64,000 nt of DNA from an uncultured Pelagibacteraceae bacterium (GTDB lineage: Bacteria; Pseudomonadota; Alphaproteobacteria; Pelagibacterales; Pelagibacteraceae). The notes beneath the pieces are model-generated. The model was not told where the DNA came from and did no database searches. It saw only the letters and a list, made by a program, of their open reading frames with translations. The position numbers were made by a program, and so were the translations under genes. The stretch is taken from contig CACLNT010000005.1 of the NCBI GenBank assembly GCA_902608385.1, forward strand, positions 30,938 through 94,937. Direction: 5' to 3'. Positions 1 to 10,693 of this stretch are shown here, piece by piece (position 1 is the first letter of the stretch; the number at the start of each line of letters is the position of its first letter).

Positions 1-1122
1 TCCTGAACCAAATGCATAGCAAACAGAGTTAATCATAGATACTGTATTTAAATCCCTATCTACAACAGACAGATAAACAGTTTCAGGATGATTAGGAATA
101 TTTAGATCTCCAATATCACTGCATTTATTTAGCGAAATACTCTCATAAATATTATTTATGAATTCATCACTTATAATTTTATCTAAATTAACATTTACGA
201 AATTTGGGTCAGCAAGATTTTCTTCTTTTACCTTATAAGCTTGTTTGGTTACTTCAGCTTCTAAATGGAATCTTTCTACACTATTGGAACTAAATTTGTT
301 AATTTCTAATTTTTCTAATAATTTCATCATTAACAATACCGTGATTCCAGGTCCATTCGGCGGACATTGATGTATTTGTATATTTTTATATTTTGATGAA
401 ATTGTCTCAGATTTAATCGTTTTCTGTTTAGAAAAATCTTCTAGGGTATGCAATCCTCCCATTTCATTCAAAGATTTGACCATATCATTTGCAATTGAAC
501 CTTCATAAAACTCATTAACACCTTTTTTACTTATTAATTCCAAGGCACTTCCAAGTGGTATATTTTTTCTTAAATCAGATAATTGGTAACTCTTTCCATT
601 GTTTAAAAAAAATTTTTTTGAATTTTTATTTTGTGATAATTTATTTAAGTTTTTATTCCATGCATTAGCCACTACTTTAGTAACTTCAAATCCATTTTTG
701 GCAAAATTTATTGCAGCTAAAAATAATTCTTCAAAATCTAACTTTCCAAAGTCTTTATGAATATTCTTCCAAGCATCAAGCGCACCAGGAATGGTAACTG
801 AATGTGGACTAGTTAGACCTATTGTATCAATATTTTTTTTTTTAAAAAATTCATAATTTGTCTTTTCTGGTGCAATGCCAGATCCATTATATGAAACTGG
901 TTTTTTTCCTTCCATTTTTATGATTGCAAAGCAGTCTCCACCAATACTAGTTGCGTTAGGTTCAACAACTGACAACACTACAGAAGCTGCTATTGCAGCA
1001 TCCACTGCGTTTCCTCCCTTTTTTAAAATTTTTATTGCTTCTTCTGTAGCTAATGGATGAGAAGTCGCAACCATTCCATTGCTTGCAATTGCATCTTTAT
1101 TTTTTGTTGATTGATCGTTCAT
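1..1122 (-). CDS. gamma-glutamyltransferase / oxamate amidohydrolase-like Ntn hydrolase, C-terminus cut by window edge
   Basis: Minus-strand open frame from ATG at 1122 (MNDQSTKNKDAIASNGMVATSHPLATEEAIKILKKGGNAVDAAIAASVVLSVVEPNATSIGGDCFAII) to the window edge (ETVYLSVVDRDLNTVSMINSVCYAFGSG); GGT-family motifs. Missing from the ORF track because it is truncated. Confidence 0.85.
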   Translation of the reverse strand, partial: MNDQSTKNKDAIASNGMVATSHPLATEEAIKILKKGGNAVDAAIAASVVLSVVEPNATSIGGDCFAIIKMEGKKPVSYNGSGIAPEKTNYEFFKKKNIDTIGLTSPHSVTIPGALDAWKNIHKDFGKLDFEELFLAAINFAKNGFEVTKVVANAWNKNLNKLSQNKNSKKFFLNNGKSYQLSDLRKNIPLGSALELISKKGVNEFYEGSIANDMVKSLNEMGGLHTLEDFSKQKTIKSETISSKYKNIQIHQCPPNGPGITVLLMMKLLEKLEINKFSSNSVERFHLEAEVTKQAYKVKEENLADPNFVNVNLDKIISDEFINNIYESISLNKCSDIGDLNIPNHPETVYLSVVDRDLNTVSMINSVCYAFGSG

Positions 1123-1155
1123 TTTAGTATTTTACTTTCAAAGTAAAAAATATAA

Positions 1156-2373
1156 ATGATTAGTAAAACAAATAAAAGCATTTTAATATTCCTTGTTTTT
1201 GCATTTGCGTTTTTTATATCTAATTTATTAAGATCAATTACTGCAACACTTTCACCAGTTCTTACATCTGAATTTAATCTTACGGCTGGAAATCTAGGAC
1301 TGTTGGCTGGAGGATATTTTTTAGGGTTTTCATGTATGCAAATTCCCCTGGGTTTTTTATTAGATAAGCATGGACCTAAAAAAATTGTTTCTTCTTTTTT
1401 AATTATTGCAATAATTGGTACAACTTCATTTGCTTTAGCACAAAATTTTGCAGGCTTACTAATATCAAGAGTTTTTATTGGTATTGGAGTTAGTGCATGC
1501 ATGATGGGACCACTAACAGGATATAGAATTTGGTTTGCAGATAAGTATCAACAGAGAGCAAATTCATGGATGTTAATGGTTGCAAATATTGGATTTGTTT
1601 TTTCAACATTGCCCGTTCAAGTTCTTTTACCAATAATAGGTTGGAGGTGGATCTTTATTGGCACAACTTTTTTAATTACAATTAGTATATTTTTAATTTT
1701 GCTATTTATACCTAGCTGGGATCACAAAATTGAAAAAAACGAAAACAAACTAGAAGGAAAACTATCTGAAATTTGGAGTAATAATTTTTTTAAAAGTTTA
1801 ATTCCCTTGGGATTTTTTAACTATGGAGGCGTGTATGCTATTCAAACTTTGTGGGCAGGACCTTGGATGGTTAGAGTTGCAGGATATAGTCCTTTAGAAA
1901 GTGCAACAGGACTGTTTTGGATTAATTTTATAACTCTTATAGGATTCTTTATTTGGGGATATTTTCTACCTAAAATTTCAAAATATGGTTTAAGCTCATT
2001 CAAATTAATGAAATTTGGCATACCAGTTAGTTATTTGGTTTTATTAAGTATTGTAATTTTAGGATCAAAAGTAGGGGTGTTTCTTTTAACAATATATATA
2101 TTGACTTCCATTGTTTTATCGCTTTCTCAGCCAGCGGTTGCTTTATCTTTCCCTAAACATTTAGCAGGCAAATCACTTACATCATTTAATTTAATAATTT
2201 TTTTAGGTACATTTGTAACACAATGGGGAATTGGTTTAATAATAGATTTGTCACAAAGTTTTGGAAAAAGTGAAATAGCTAGTTTTCAAATATCATTTTT
2301 TGTTTATCTATTGTGTTGCATTATTTCTTATTTATATTTTATTTTAAAAAATAAAAATTTAGTAAATGAATAA
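1156..2373 (+). CDS. MFS transporter
   Basis: 405 aa, 12-TM-like hydrophobic pattern, LLDKHGPKK MFS loop motif. Confidence 0.8.
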   Translation: MISKTNKSILIFLVFAFAFFISNLLRSITATLSPVLTSEFNLTAGNLGLLAGGYFLGFSCMQIPLGFLLDKHGPKKIVSSFLIIAIIGTTSFALAQNFAGLLISRVFIGIGVSACMMGPLTGYRIWFADKYQQRANSWMLMVANIGFVFSTLPVQVLLPIIGWRWIFIGTTFLITISIFLILLFIPSWDHKIEKNENKLEGKLSEIWSNNFFKSLIPLGFFNYGGVYAIQTLWAGPWMVRVAGYSPLESATGLFWINFITLIGFFIWGYFLPKISKYGLSSFKLMKFGIPVSYLVLLSIVILGSKVGVFLLTIYILTSIVLSLSQPAVALSFPKHLAGKSLTSFNLIIFLGTFVTQWGIGLIIDLSQSFGKSEIASFQISFFVYLLCCIISYLYFILKNKNLVNE

Positions 2374-3178
2374 AAAAATGTCTTTAATAAATATTTTAAT
2401 ATTACTTTTATTAGGATATTTAATAATTACATTTGCTTTATATTTTTTTCAAAGAAACTTATTATATTATCCATCAGTTGATAATTATTCTGGAGAGAAA
2501 CTAAATGTTTCGGTAGAAAAAGTAAAAATTAAAACTGAAGATGATATTGAGCTTTTGTCATGGTATCACACCAAAGATTCTAAAAATTACAAAACTATTC
2601 TATTTTTGCATGGGAATGCTGGAACTTTAGAAAATAGAATATACAAAATTAATCACTTAAAAAATATGAATGTTAATTTTCTTATTATTGCTTGGAGAGG
2701 TTTCAGTGGAAATAAAGGTAAACCAACAGAAAAAGGTCTTTATGAAGATGCAAAAAGCGCCATTAAATGGTTAAAAAACAAAGGAATAAAAGAAGAAAAT
2801 ATTATTATTCATGGTGAGTCTCTCGGTACTGGCGTTGCAGTAGAAATTGCTCAAAATAAAAATTTTGCTGGTGTAATTTTGGAAGCTCCTTTTACTTCAA
2901 TGGTTAGTGTTGGTAAAAGCATGTATCCTTTTTTTCCAGTAAGTATTTTGCTTAAGGATAAATATGAAAGTGATAAAAAGATTAAAAATATAAAATCTCC
3001 TATTTTAATTATGCATGGAGAAGTTGACAAATTAGTGCCATTTTGGATGGGAAAAAAATTATATAATCTAGCTAATGAACCCAAGTATTCCTATTTTTCA
3101 AAATATGACGATCACATGATGGAATATAATGAAAAGCTTTTAAATGAACTTAAAAAATTCATTGATAGCTTAAATTAA
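2366..3178 (+). CDS. alpha/beta hydrolase, BEM46/serine aminopeptidase-like, membrane anchored
   Basis: N-terminal TM, HGNAGT oxyanion motif, GESLGTG nucleophile elbow, late D/H residues. Confidence 0.8.
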   Translation: MNKKMSLINILILLLLGYLIITFALYFFQRNLLYYPSVDNYSGEKLNVSVEKVKIKTEDDIELLSWYHTKDSKNYKTILFLHGNAGTLENRIYKINHLKNMNVNFLIIAWRGFSGNKGKPTEKGLYEDAKSAIKWLKNKGIKEENIIIHGESLGTGVAVEIAQNKNFAGVILEAPFTSMVSVGKSMYPFFPVSILLKDKYESDKKIKNIKSPILIMHGEVDKLVPFWMGKKLYNLANEPKYSYFSKYDDHMMEYNEKLLNELKKFIDSLN

Positions 3179-3229
3179 GTCACAATTTAAACAAAACATA
3201 TACAAAATTAAATTTTATTTTTGTTTTAA

Positions 3230-3796
3230 ATGAGGTTTAAATTTTTAAGTATAATTATTTTTTCATTATTAATTGTTCAAAACTCTAAAGCAGAAAATAA
3301 TTTAAAAAATATAGATGATATTTTTCATATAGGAAAAATGGATTCTCATAATAAAAATTTTGTTCTTTTTTTTAAAACAAGAGAAAAATCTATTTTAGCT
3401 AAAGGTGAAGAATTTAATTATATCACTGATTATCCTCAAGATTTATACATTTATAATAAAAAAACAAAAGAAGCTAAACCATTAATAACCTATGACTGGT
3501 TTCCAAAACATGCAAAATTTTATCTATCCAATTATGATTTTCCAGTTTTTCCGGAGGACTTTGCTTATTATTTGCTGAAGGATAACAAAACTTTAATTAT
3601 GGTTAGTGCAATTAAAAATATTAATCAAAATTTTAAATTTGATATATCAACAAATAAATTACACAAATATTCAACTAAGGGTAAATTAGATTTTATCATT
3701 TCATCTGTTACAAAAAATTGTGGTTATTTAACAATGAATGACACTTATAAATGCAATTATTATAAGCCTTTAATATCTCAGAATTTGATCAATTAG
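3230..3796 (+). CDS. hypothetical secreted/periplasmic protein
   Basis: 188 aa with signal-peptide-like N-terminus MRFKFLSIIIFSLLIVQNSKAENN. Confidence 0.6.
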   Translation: MRFKFLSIIIFSLLIVQNSKAENNLKNIDDIFHIGKMDSHNKNFVLFFKTREKSILAKGEEFNYITDYPQDLYIYNKKTKEAKPLITYDWFPKHAKFYLSNYDFPVFPEDFAYYLLKDNKTLIMVSAIKNINQNFKFDISTNKLHKYSTKGKLDFIISSVTKNCGYLTMNDTYKCNYYKPLISQNLIN

Positions 3797-4706
3797 TTTG
3801 AATAAATGCATCAGCAAACTTTTCTGCGCTAAAAATTTGCAAATCATCTTCTTTTTCTCCTAATCCAACAGCTACAATTGGAAGTTTATATTTTCTGGCC
3901 AAAGCTATTAAAATTCCTCCTTTTGCAGTTCCATCTAGTTTAGTCATAATTAAACCAGTAATGGGAATAATTTTATTAAATTCTTCTACTTGGTTAATAA
4001 CATTTTGACCAGAAGTTGCGTCTAAAATTAAAATAACTTCATGAGGAGCGTTTGGATCTATTTTTTTTGTTACATTGGCAATTTTTTTATATTCTTCCAT
4101 TAAATTTTTTTTATTTTGTAGTCGACCAGCTGTATCAATTAATACATGGCTAAAATTATTTTGAATTGCTTGTTCCACAGCTTTATAAGCGACAGAGGCA
4201 GGATCAGATCCTTGTGCTGATTTAACAATCTGTACATCTATCTTATTTGCCCAATTTTCTAACTGTTCAATTGCAGCAGCTCTAAATGTGTCACACGCAG
4301 AAAAAATAACTTTATTTCCATTGGATTTTAAAATTTTACCCATTTTTCCAATAGTGGTTGTTTTTCCAACGCCATTAACTCCAGAAATTAGAACTGCATT
4401 TAATTTTTCTTTATTATTAAAAAAATTTTCATTCTCTAAGGGCTTCATTAGAGATACTATGTAATTTTTTAAAATAATATTTATTTCTTCCATAATATTT
4501 TTTTTTGGATTAATTTTTTCTTGTGCAATAATATCTTTTATATCTGCTGCGGCTTCAACACCAACATCTGAGTAAATTAAATAATCTTCGACTTTGCTTA
4601 AAGTTTTATCGTCGATCTCTTTCTTAGTAATAATATCTTTTAAACCAGATGTAAAAGTAGATGCACTTTTTTTAAAACCTAATTTAAATTTTTCAAATAT
4701 TCCCAT
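3789..4706 (-). CDS. ftsY: signal recognition particle receptor FtsY
   Basis: GVNGVGKTTTIGKMG, DTFRAAAIEQL, DTAGRLQ, TKLDGTAKGG SRP-GTPase motifs. Confidence 0.97.
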   Translation of the reverse strand: MGIFEKFKLGFKKSASTFTSGLKDIITKKEIDDKTLSKVEDYLIYSDVGVEAAADIKDIIAQEKINPKKNIMEEINIILKNYIVSLMKPLENENFFNNKEKLNAVLISGVNGVGKTTTIGKMGKILKSNGNKVIFSACDTFRAAAIEQLENWANKIDVQIVKSAQGSDPASVAYKAVEQAIQNNFSHVLIDTAGRLQNKKNLMEEYKKIANVTKKIDPNAPHEVILILDATSGQNVINQVEEFNKIIPITGLIMTKLDGTAKGGILIALARKYKLPIVAVGLGEKEDDLQIFSAEKFADAFIQTN

Positions 4707-5530
4707 TAAATTTTGATTTCTATTTTTTTTATATCTGAAACAGGTCCATTCATATGAACGCTATTTTTATCATCAATAAAAATGGACAGTTTCCCGAGTT
4801 TAAATTCTATATCAGTCTTTTTTTCAACTAATCCATTAATATTTCCTGCTATAGCTGTTGCGCATGCTGCGGTTCCGCAAGCTTTTGTTAATCCCGCTCC
4901 TCTTTCCCAAACTTTAACTTTAATTAAATTTTTATTTACTACTTTGGCTAGAGTAACATTACACTTTTCAGGAAAAAGTTTGTGGTTTTCAATTTCAGGT
5001 CCAATTTTTTTTAAATCAAAATTTTCAATATTTTCTACAAAAAAAATAATATGTGGATTACCAACATTTATTGCAGTACCACCTATATGCTCAATATTAT
5101 TTTTGTTTAAAATTTTAATTTTAAGATTTTTAGTATCTAAATTTTCACTTAATGGAATTTCATTCCATTTTACTTTGGGTATGCCAATTTCAGTTTTTAC
5201 TGAATTGTTGTCCAAAATATTTGATTTTAACACACCAGAAGAAGTTGAAACTGTAATTTTTTTTTGATTTTTTTCTCTTGATAAAAAATTAGCAACACAT
5301 CTTGTGCCATTTCCACAAGCACCTGATGCACTTCCATCAGAGTTATAAAATTCCAGCTCTGCATCTAGCTTAGGATTTTTTTTTATTATTATAAGTTGAT
5401 CACAACCTATAAAATTTCTATTACAGATTTTGATTATTTGATCTTTCGATAAATCAATATTTTCAATTCTTTGATCAATGATTACAAAGTCATTGCCCAA
5501 ACCATCCATTTTATAAGCTTTGATATCCAT
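4706..5530 (-). CDS. dapF: diaminopimelate epimerase
   Basis: KMDGLGNDFVIID, GACGNGTRCVA and KACGTAACA motifs. Confidence 0.97.
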   Translation of the reverse strand: MDIKAYKMDGLGNDFVIIDQRIENIDLSKDQIIKICNRNFIGCDQLIIIKKNPKLDAELEFYNSDGSASGACGNGTRCVANFLSREKNQKKITVSTSSGVLKSNILDNNSVKTEIGIPKVKWNEIPLSENLDTKNLKIKILNKNNIEHIGGTAINVGNPHIIFFVENIENFDLKKIGPEIENHKLFPEKCNVTLAKVVNKNLIKVKVWERGAGLTKACGTAACATAIAGNINGLVEKKTDIEFKLGKLSIFIDDKNSVHMNGPVSDIKKIEIKI

Positions 5531-5585
5531 ATATATAGATCTTTAACTTATTTATTGACTTTTTGAACCTCTATTATAGTTTGAG

Positions 5586-5693
5586 CGCGTTTCCGCAAAA
5601 ACATTAAATTTGCGGTGTCTTTGGAAACAAAGAGATCGACACTAGTCAGCGAGGGTTCGCCCACTAGTGCGATTACTGCTGTGTGTAATTATT
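5586..5693 (+). ncRNA. structured ffh leader (candidate cis-regulatory RNA)
   Basis: Stems seen directly: CCGCAAA(5593-5599)/TTTGCGG(5609-5615), alternative GTTTCC(5589-5594)/GGAAAC(5623-5628), and ATCG-A-CACTAGT-CAGCGA-GGG-TTCG-CCC-ACTAGTG-CGAT (5635-5673). Relatively GC-rich for this genome. A candidate element upstream of ffh in Pelagibacter is established in the literature. Confidence 0.75.
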
Positions 5694-7052
5694 ATGTTTG
5701 AAAATTTAACAAATAAATTTGAAGAAATTTTTTCTTCTTTAAAAAAATTGCCTTCGCTTGATGAAAAGCAAGTGGATGAAGGCTTGAGAAATATAAGACA
5801 GGCTCTTTTAGAGGCAGATGTGTCTTTAACAGTTGCAAAAGAATTTATAGCAAATGTTAAACCAAAGGCATTAGGAAAAGAAATAGTACGCTCAACTTCA
5901 CCAGGTCAAATGGTAGTCAAGATTGTCTACGATGAGCTTGTAAAATTATTAGGCGAGAATAATTCTGAGATAAATATAAATGCGGTTCCTCCCGTAGCGA
6001 TGATGTTAGTTGGATTGCAGGGTTCAGGAAAAACCACATCAACGGCAAAATTAGCAAAATTTTTAGAAATTAATAAAAAAAAGAAAATAATGATGGTCAG
6101 CCTTGACGTATACAGGCCAGCCGCACAAGAACAATTAAAGTCACTAGGTGAGCAAAATAATATTCTTACACTTCCAATAATTGAGGGTCAACTGCCGGCT
6201 GACATTTGTAGAAGAGCTGTAAGTGCAGCAAATCTTAATGGAGCTGAAATTATATTATTTGATACTGCAGGAAGAACTCAAATTGATTTGCAAATGATGA
6301 GTGAAATAAAACAAATTGAAAGTATAATTAATCCTACAGAAACTTTTTTAGTTGCAGATTCATTAACAGGACAAGTAGCTGCAGAAGTTGCAAGGGAATT
6401 TAAAAATACTGTCAATCTAACAGGTATTATTTTAACTAGAGCTGATGGTGATGCAAGAGGTGGAGCAGCTGTTAGTATGAAATTTGTTTCTCAAGTGCCA
6501 ATTAAATTTTTGGGAATAGGAGAAAAAATAGACAATATTGAGGTTTTTCATCCAGACAGAATTGCAAACAGAATTCTTGGAATGGGAGATATTGTCTCCT
6601 TAGTAGAAAAAGCAGCACAAGATTTAGGTGAAGAAAATATAAAAAAAGCAGAAGAGAATTTAAAAAAAGGTAGTTTTTCTATGGAAGATTACTTGGTTCA
6701 ATTGAGACAAATGAAAAAAATGGGAGGTATAGAGGGAGTTATGTCTTTTATGCCAGGTGTTTCAAAAATAAAATCTCAAATGGATCAAGCAGGAATAGAT
6801 GAAAAAATTGTAACTCAAAATGAAGCTGTAATTTTATCTATGACAAAAAAAGAAAGAGAAAATCCAAAAATTATTGATGGTTCTCGAAAGAAAAGAATTG
6901 CTAATGGCTCTGGAACAGATGTAGCCACTATCAATAAATTGCTAAAGCAATTTAAAATGATGTCTGAAATGATGAAGAAGATGTCAAAAGGAAATCTGAA
7001 GGGTATGTCTGATAAAGGAATACCTCCAGAGCTTTTAAATCAACTTAAATAA
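5694..7052 (+). CDS. ffh: signal recognition particle protein Ffh
   Basis: GLQGSGKTTSTAKLA, DTAGRTQ, TRADGDARGG, Met-rich M domain; ATG at 5694 (MFENL) preferred over the track start at 5667. Confidence 0.97.
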   Translation: MFENLTNKFEEIFSSLKKLPSLDEKQVDEGLRNIRQALLEADVSLTVAKEFIANVKPKALGKEIVRSTSPGQMVVKIVYDELVKLLGENNSEININAVPPVAMMLVGLQGSGKTTSTAKLAKFLEINKKKKIMMVSLDVYRPAAQEQLKSLGEQNNILTLPIIEGQLPADICRRAVSAANLNGAEIILFDTAGRTQIDLQMMSEIKQIESIINPTETFLVADSLTGQVAAEVAREFKNTVNLTGIILTRADGDARGGAAVSMKFVSQVPIKFLGIGEKIDNIEVFHPDRIANRILGMGDIVSLVEKAAQDLGEENIKKAEENLKKGSFSMEDYLVQLRQMKKMGGIEGVMSFMPGVSKIKSQMDQAGIDEKIVTQNEAVILSMTKKERENPKIIDGSRKKRIANGSGTDVATINKLLKQFKMMSEMMKKMSKGNLKGMSDKGIPPELLNQLK

Positions 7053-7066
7053 AAAAAGGAGAATAA

Positions 7067-7459
7067 ATGTTAAAATTAAGACTATCAATGGGAGGAACCA
7101 AAAAAAGACCTGTTTATAAAATTGTAGTTGCAGACAGTCGTTTTGCAAGAGATGGAAGATTTATTGAAAAATTAGGTTTTTTTAATCCATTATTACCCAA
7201 AGAAAAAAAAGAAAGAGTTGGATTAGAATCAGATAGAATTAAGTATTGGTTAGGACAAGGCGCACAACCAACAATGAGAGTAGCTAGAATTCTCGGAGAA
7301 AATAAACTAATGCCAATGCCTGCAAGTGGTAATAATCCTAATAAAGCGATTCCAAAAAAAGATCGAAAAAAAGAAGCTCCTAAAGCAGAAGAGAAACCAG
7401 CAGCAGCAGAAGCTAAAAAAGAAGCTCCTAAAGCAGAAGTTAAAAAAGAGGTAAAATAA
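7067..7459 (+). CDS. rpsP: 30S ribosomal protein S16
   Basis: [43 protein letters not shown]-rich C-terminal tail. Confidence 0.97.
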   Translation: MLKLRLSMGGTKKRPVYKIVVADSRFARDGRFIEKLGFFNPLLPKEKKERVGLESDRIKYWLGQGAQPTMRVARILGENKLMPMPASGNNPNKAIPKKDRKKEAPKAEEKPAAAEAKKEAPKAEVKKEVK

Positions 7460-7467
7460 TTTAAACT

Positions 7468-8154
7468 ATGTGGCAGGCTCAAGTTTTTACACTATATCCT
7501 GAAGTATTTCCTGGTCCTTTAAATAAAGGAATATACGGAAAGGCATTATTAAAAAAAATTTGGAATTTAAAAGTTGTAAATATTAGAGATTATGCAGAAG
7601 ATAAACACAAAACAGTAGACGATACTCCATTTGGTGGTGGAAGCGGTATGCTTTTAAAACCAGACGTTTTAGCAAAATCAATTGATCAAAATATAAGAAA
7701 TGGTGAAAGAATTTTTTATTTATCACCTAAAGGAAAAAAATTTGATCAAAAAATTGCAAAAGATTTGTCTAAAGAAAAATGTATAAATTTGATATGTGGA
7801 CATTTTGAAGGAATTGATGAACGTATTTTAACAACACGAAATATAGAAGAAATTAGCATAGGAGATTTTGTTTTATCTGGAGGAGAGACAGCAGCTTTAG
7901 TAATAATCGACAGTATATTGAGATTATTACCGGGAGTTATTGGAAACGATATGTCAAAAAAAGATGAAAGTTTTGAAAATGGCTTGTTAGAATATCCTCA
8001 GTATACAAAACCTTTAATTTGGGAGAAAAAGGGTGTTCCAGAGGTGTTATTATCTGGAGATCATGCCAAAATTAAAGGCTGGCGTTTATCTCAATCAGAG
8101 GCTATAACACGCGACCGAAGGCCAGATTTATGGCAAAAATATAAGAAGAATTAA
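7468..8154 (+). CDS. trmD: tRNA (guanine-N1)-methyltransferase
   Basis: [44 protein letters not shown]. Confidence 0.97.
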   Translation: MWQAQVFTLYPEVFPGPLNKGIYGKALLKKIWNLKVVNIRDYAEDKHKTVDDTPFGGGSGMLLKPDVLAKSIDQNIRNGERIFYLSPKGKKFDQKIAKDLSKEKCINLICGHFEGIDERILTTRNIEEISIGDFVLSGGETAALVIIDSILRLLPGVIGNDMSKKDESFENGLLEYPQYTKPLIWEKKGVPEVLLSGDHAKIKGWRLSQSEAITRDRRPDLWQKYKKN

Positions 8155-8170
8155 ATTGATAAACCTTAAC

Positions 8171-8671
8171 ATGAAAAATATTGAAGAAATTAATCAATTG
8201 AACGTAAAGAAAATTGCAGCTGAGAAAAAACTGCCAGAGTTTTTTCCAGGAGATATAGTTAAAATTGGTGTTAGAATTACTGAAGGTAAACGAGATAGAA
8301 TTCAATATTTTGAAGGTGTTTGTATAGCAAAAAAGAACAGAAGTATTCATTCATCTTTTACTGTTAGAAAAATTTCTTTTGGCGAGGGTGTAGAAAGAAC
8401 TTTTGCTTTATATAGCCCAATAGTTAACTCAATTAAGGTTGTTAGATCTGGAAAAGTTAGAAAAGCTAAATTATATTATTTAAGAGACAGAACAGGAAAA
8501 TCTGCAAGAATTAATGAAAAAATTAAGAACAAAATTGGAATTGACTTAGAAAGTACACCCGAGACAGTTACAGAAGAAAATTTAGCACCAACGATCAAGG
8601 AAAAGAGCACTGAAGCTAAAACAGATGCTCAACCAGAACCAAAAAGAGAAAGTTCTGAAGAAAAAAAATAA
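8171..8671 (+). CDS. rplS: 50S ribosomal protein L19
   Basis: [33 protein letters not shown] at 8171 preferred over the track TTG at 8156. Confidence 0.96.
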   Translation: MKNIEEINQLNVKKIAAEKKLPEFFPGDIVKIGVRITEGKRDRIQYFEGVCIAKKNRSIHSSFTVRKISFGEGVERTFALYSPIVNSIKVVRSGKVRKAKLYYLRDRTGKSARINEKIKNKIGIDLESTPETVTEENLAPTIKEKSTEAKTDAQPEPKRESSEEKK

Positions 8672-8682
8672 TTTTTTTCTTA

Positions 8683-10086
8683 ATGCCTTTAACACTTTAC
8701 GATAAAATATGGAATGAGCATCTTGTTAATCAACAAGAAGATGGAACAGCTTTGTTGTTTGTGGATAGACATTTGATCCATGAAGTAACTAGCCCACAAG
8801 CATTTGAAGGTATAAGAAATTCAAAAAGAAAGATAAGACAACCAAATTTAACACTTGCTGTTGCCGATCATAATGTTCCTACAACAGATAGGTCAAAAGG
8901 TATATCTGATCACGATTCAAAAGTTCAAGTAGACACACTAGTTAAAAATTGTAAAGAATTTGGTATTCAAATTTTTGGAATGAATGATAAAAGACAGGGC
9001 ATAGTTCACATTATAGGACCCGAACAAGGATTTACTCAACCTGGAACAGTTATTGTTTGTGGTGATAGTCACACAGCGACTCATGGCGCATTTGGAGCTC
9101 TTGCATTTGGAATAGGAACTTCAGAAGTTGAACATGTTCTTGCAACTCAAACATTAATTCAAAAAAAAGCTAAAAATTTTAAAATCAATGTTAATGGTAA
9201 GCTACCACTTGGAGTAACTTCAAAAGATGTAATTTTACAAATTATTGGAAAAATTGGAACTGCAGGAGGTACTGGCTATGTCATTGAATATACAGGAAAT
9301 TTAATTTCTTCACTATCTGTTGAACAAAGGATGACTGTTTGTAATATGAGCATTGAAGGTGGAGCTAGAGCAGGATTAATTGCACCAGACCAGAAAATTT
9401 TTGATTATTTAAAAAATAAACCAATGTCTCCAAAAAACAAAAATTGGGATAAAGCTATTGATTACTGGAAAAATTTAAAAACTGATTCAGGTGCAAATTT
9501 TGATAAAGAAGTCAGTTTAAATGCAGAAGAAATTAAACCTATGGTGACTTGGGGCACTTCTCCTCAAGATGTGGTTGCTATTGATGAAAAAGTCCCGAAC
9601 CCAGCAAATGAACATGACATAGATAAAAAAAATTCTATCGAAAGATCATTAAAATATATGGGTTTAAAACCAGACACTTTTATAAAAGATATAAAAATAG
9701 ATAAAGTATTTATTGGTAGTTGTACAAATGGAAGAATTGAAGACTTAAGAGAGGTGGCAAAAATAATTAAAGATAAAAAAAAAGCAACACATGTGCATGC
9801 AATGATTGTTCCAGGTTCTGGCTTAGTTAAAGAACAGGCAGAACAAGAAGGTTTAGATAAAATTTTTATAGAATCTGGATTTGAGTGGCGTGAACCAGGT
9901 TGTTCTATGTGTTTAGCAATGAATGCAGATAAGTTAAAACCTCAAGAAAGATGTGCTTCAACATCAAATCGAAATTTTGAGGGAAGACAAGGAAGAGGAG
10001 GAAGAACTCATCTTGTAAGTCCTGCCATGGCAGCCGCAGCTGCGATTTCTGGAAACTTTGAAGATGTGAGAAAGTATCAAAATTAA
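8683..10086 (+). CDS. leuC: 3-isopropylmalate dehydratase large subunit
   Basis: [37 protein letters not shown]. Confidence 0.97.
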   Translation: MPLTLYDKIWNEHLVNQQEDGTALLFVDRHLIHEVTSPQAFEGIRNSKRKIRQPNLTLAVADHNVPTTDRSKGISDHDSKVQVDTLVKNCKEFGIQIFGMNDKRQGIVHIIGPEQGFTQPGTVIVCGDSHTATHGAFGALAFGIGTSEVEHVLATQTLIQKKAKNFKINVNGKLPLGVTSKDVILQIIGKIGTAGGTGYVIEYTGNLISSLSVEQRMTVCNMSIEGGARAGLIAPDQKIFDYLKNKPMSPKNKNWDKAIDYWKNLKTDSGANFDKEVSLNAEEIKPMVTWGTSPQDVVAIDEKVPNPANEHDIDKKNSIERSLKYMGLKPDTFIKDIKIDKVFIGSCTNGRIEDLREVAKIIKDKKKATHVHAMIVPGSGLVKEQAEQEGLDKIFIESGFEWREPGCSMCLAMNADKLKPQERCASTSNRNFEGRQGRGGRTHLVSPAMAAAAAISGNFEDVRKYQN

Positions 10087-10087
10087 A

Positions 10088-10693
10088 ATGAAAAAATTTA
10101 ATTCATTAAAAAGCATTCCTGCATATTTACCAATAGTCAATATTGATACTGATATGATAATTCCTAAACAGTTCTTAAAAACTATTAAAAGAACTGGACT
10201 TGGAAAAAATTTATTTTTTGAAATTAGGTATGACAATGATGGAAAAGAAATTAAAGATTTTGTTCTTAATCAAGAACCTTATAATAAATCAAAGATTTTA
10301 ATTACAGGAAAAAATTTTGGATGCGGATCGTCGAGAGAACATGCCCCTTGGGCATTAGCAGATTTTGGAATTACATGCATAATAAGCTCTAGTTATGCAG
10401 ACATATTCTATAATAATTGCTTTAAAAATGGAATTTTACCAATTGTTTTAGAAGAAGAAAAAATTAAAGAACTTTTAGAGTACTTTAAAAGAAAACAAGA
10501 AATATCAATTGATTTAACTGAAAAAAAAATTTTTTTTGGCAATAAAGAAATTAAATTTGAAATTGATTCTTTTAAGAAAAAATGCTTATTAGAAGGGCTT
10601 GATGACATTGCTCTTTCTTTAGAAAAAGAAGAAAAAATTTTTTCTTTTGAAAAGAATTTAAAAAATCAAAAACCGTGGATATTTAATGATTAA
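10088..10693 (+). CDS. leuD: 3-isopropylmalate dehydratase small subunit
   Basis: [25 protein letters not shown]. Confidence 0.97.
   Translation: MKKFNSLKSIPAYLPIVNIDTDMIIPKQFLKTIKRTGLGKNLFFEIRYDNDGKEIKDFVLNQEPYNKSKILITGKNFGCGSSREHAPWALADFGITCIISSSYADIFYNNCFKNGILPIVLEEEKIKELLEYFKRKQEISIDLTEKKIFFGNKEIKFEIDSFKKKCLLEGLDDIALSLEKEEKIFSFEKNLKNQKPWIFND

Noticed and set aside
1119-1502. 127-aa minus-strand ORF antisense to the MFS transporter start
   Set aside because: No domain and overlaps a convincing transporter ORF.
3181-3230. AAACAAAA...TTTTGTTT inverted repeat as a terminator
   Set aside because: Very AT-rich with imperfect interior; indistinguishable from background composition.
5640-5693. 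tRNA- or SRP-RNA-like gene (GGGTTCGCCC resembles a T-arm; position next to ffh)
   Set aside because: No acceptor stem or anticodon arm, and no SRP RNA GGAA/AGCAGCC core; best read as an ffh leader.
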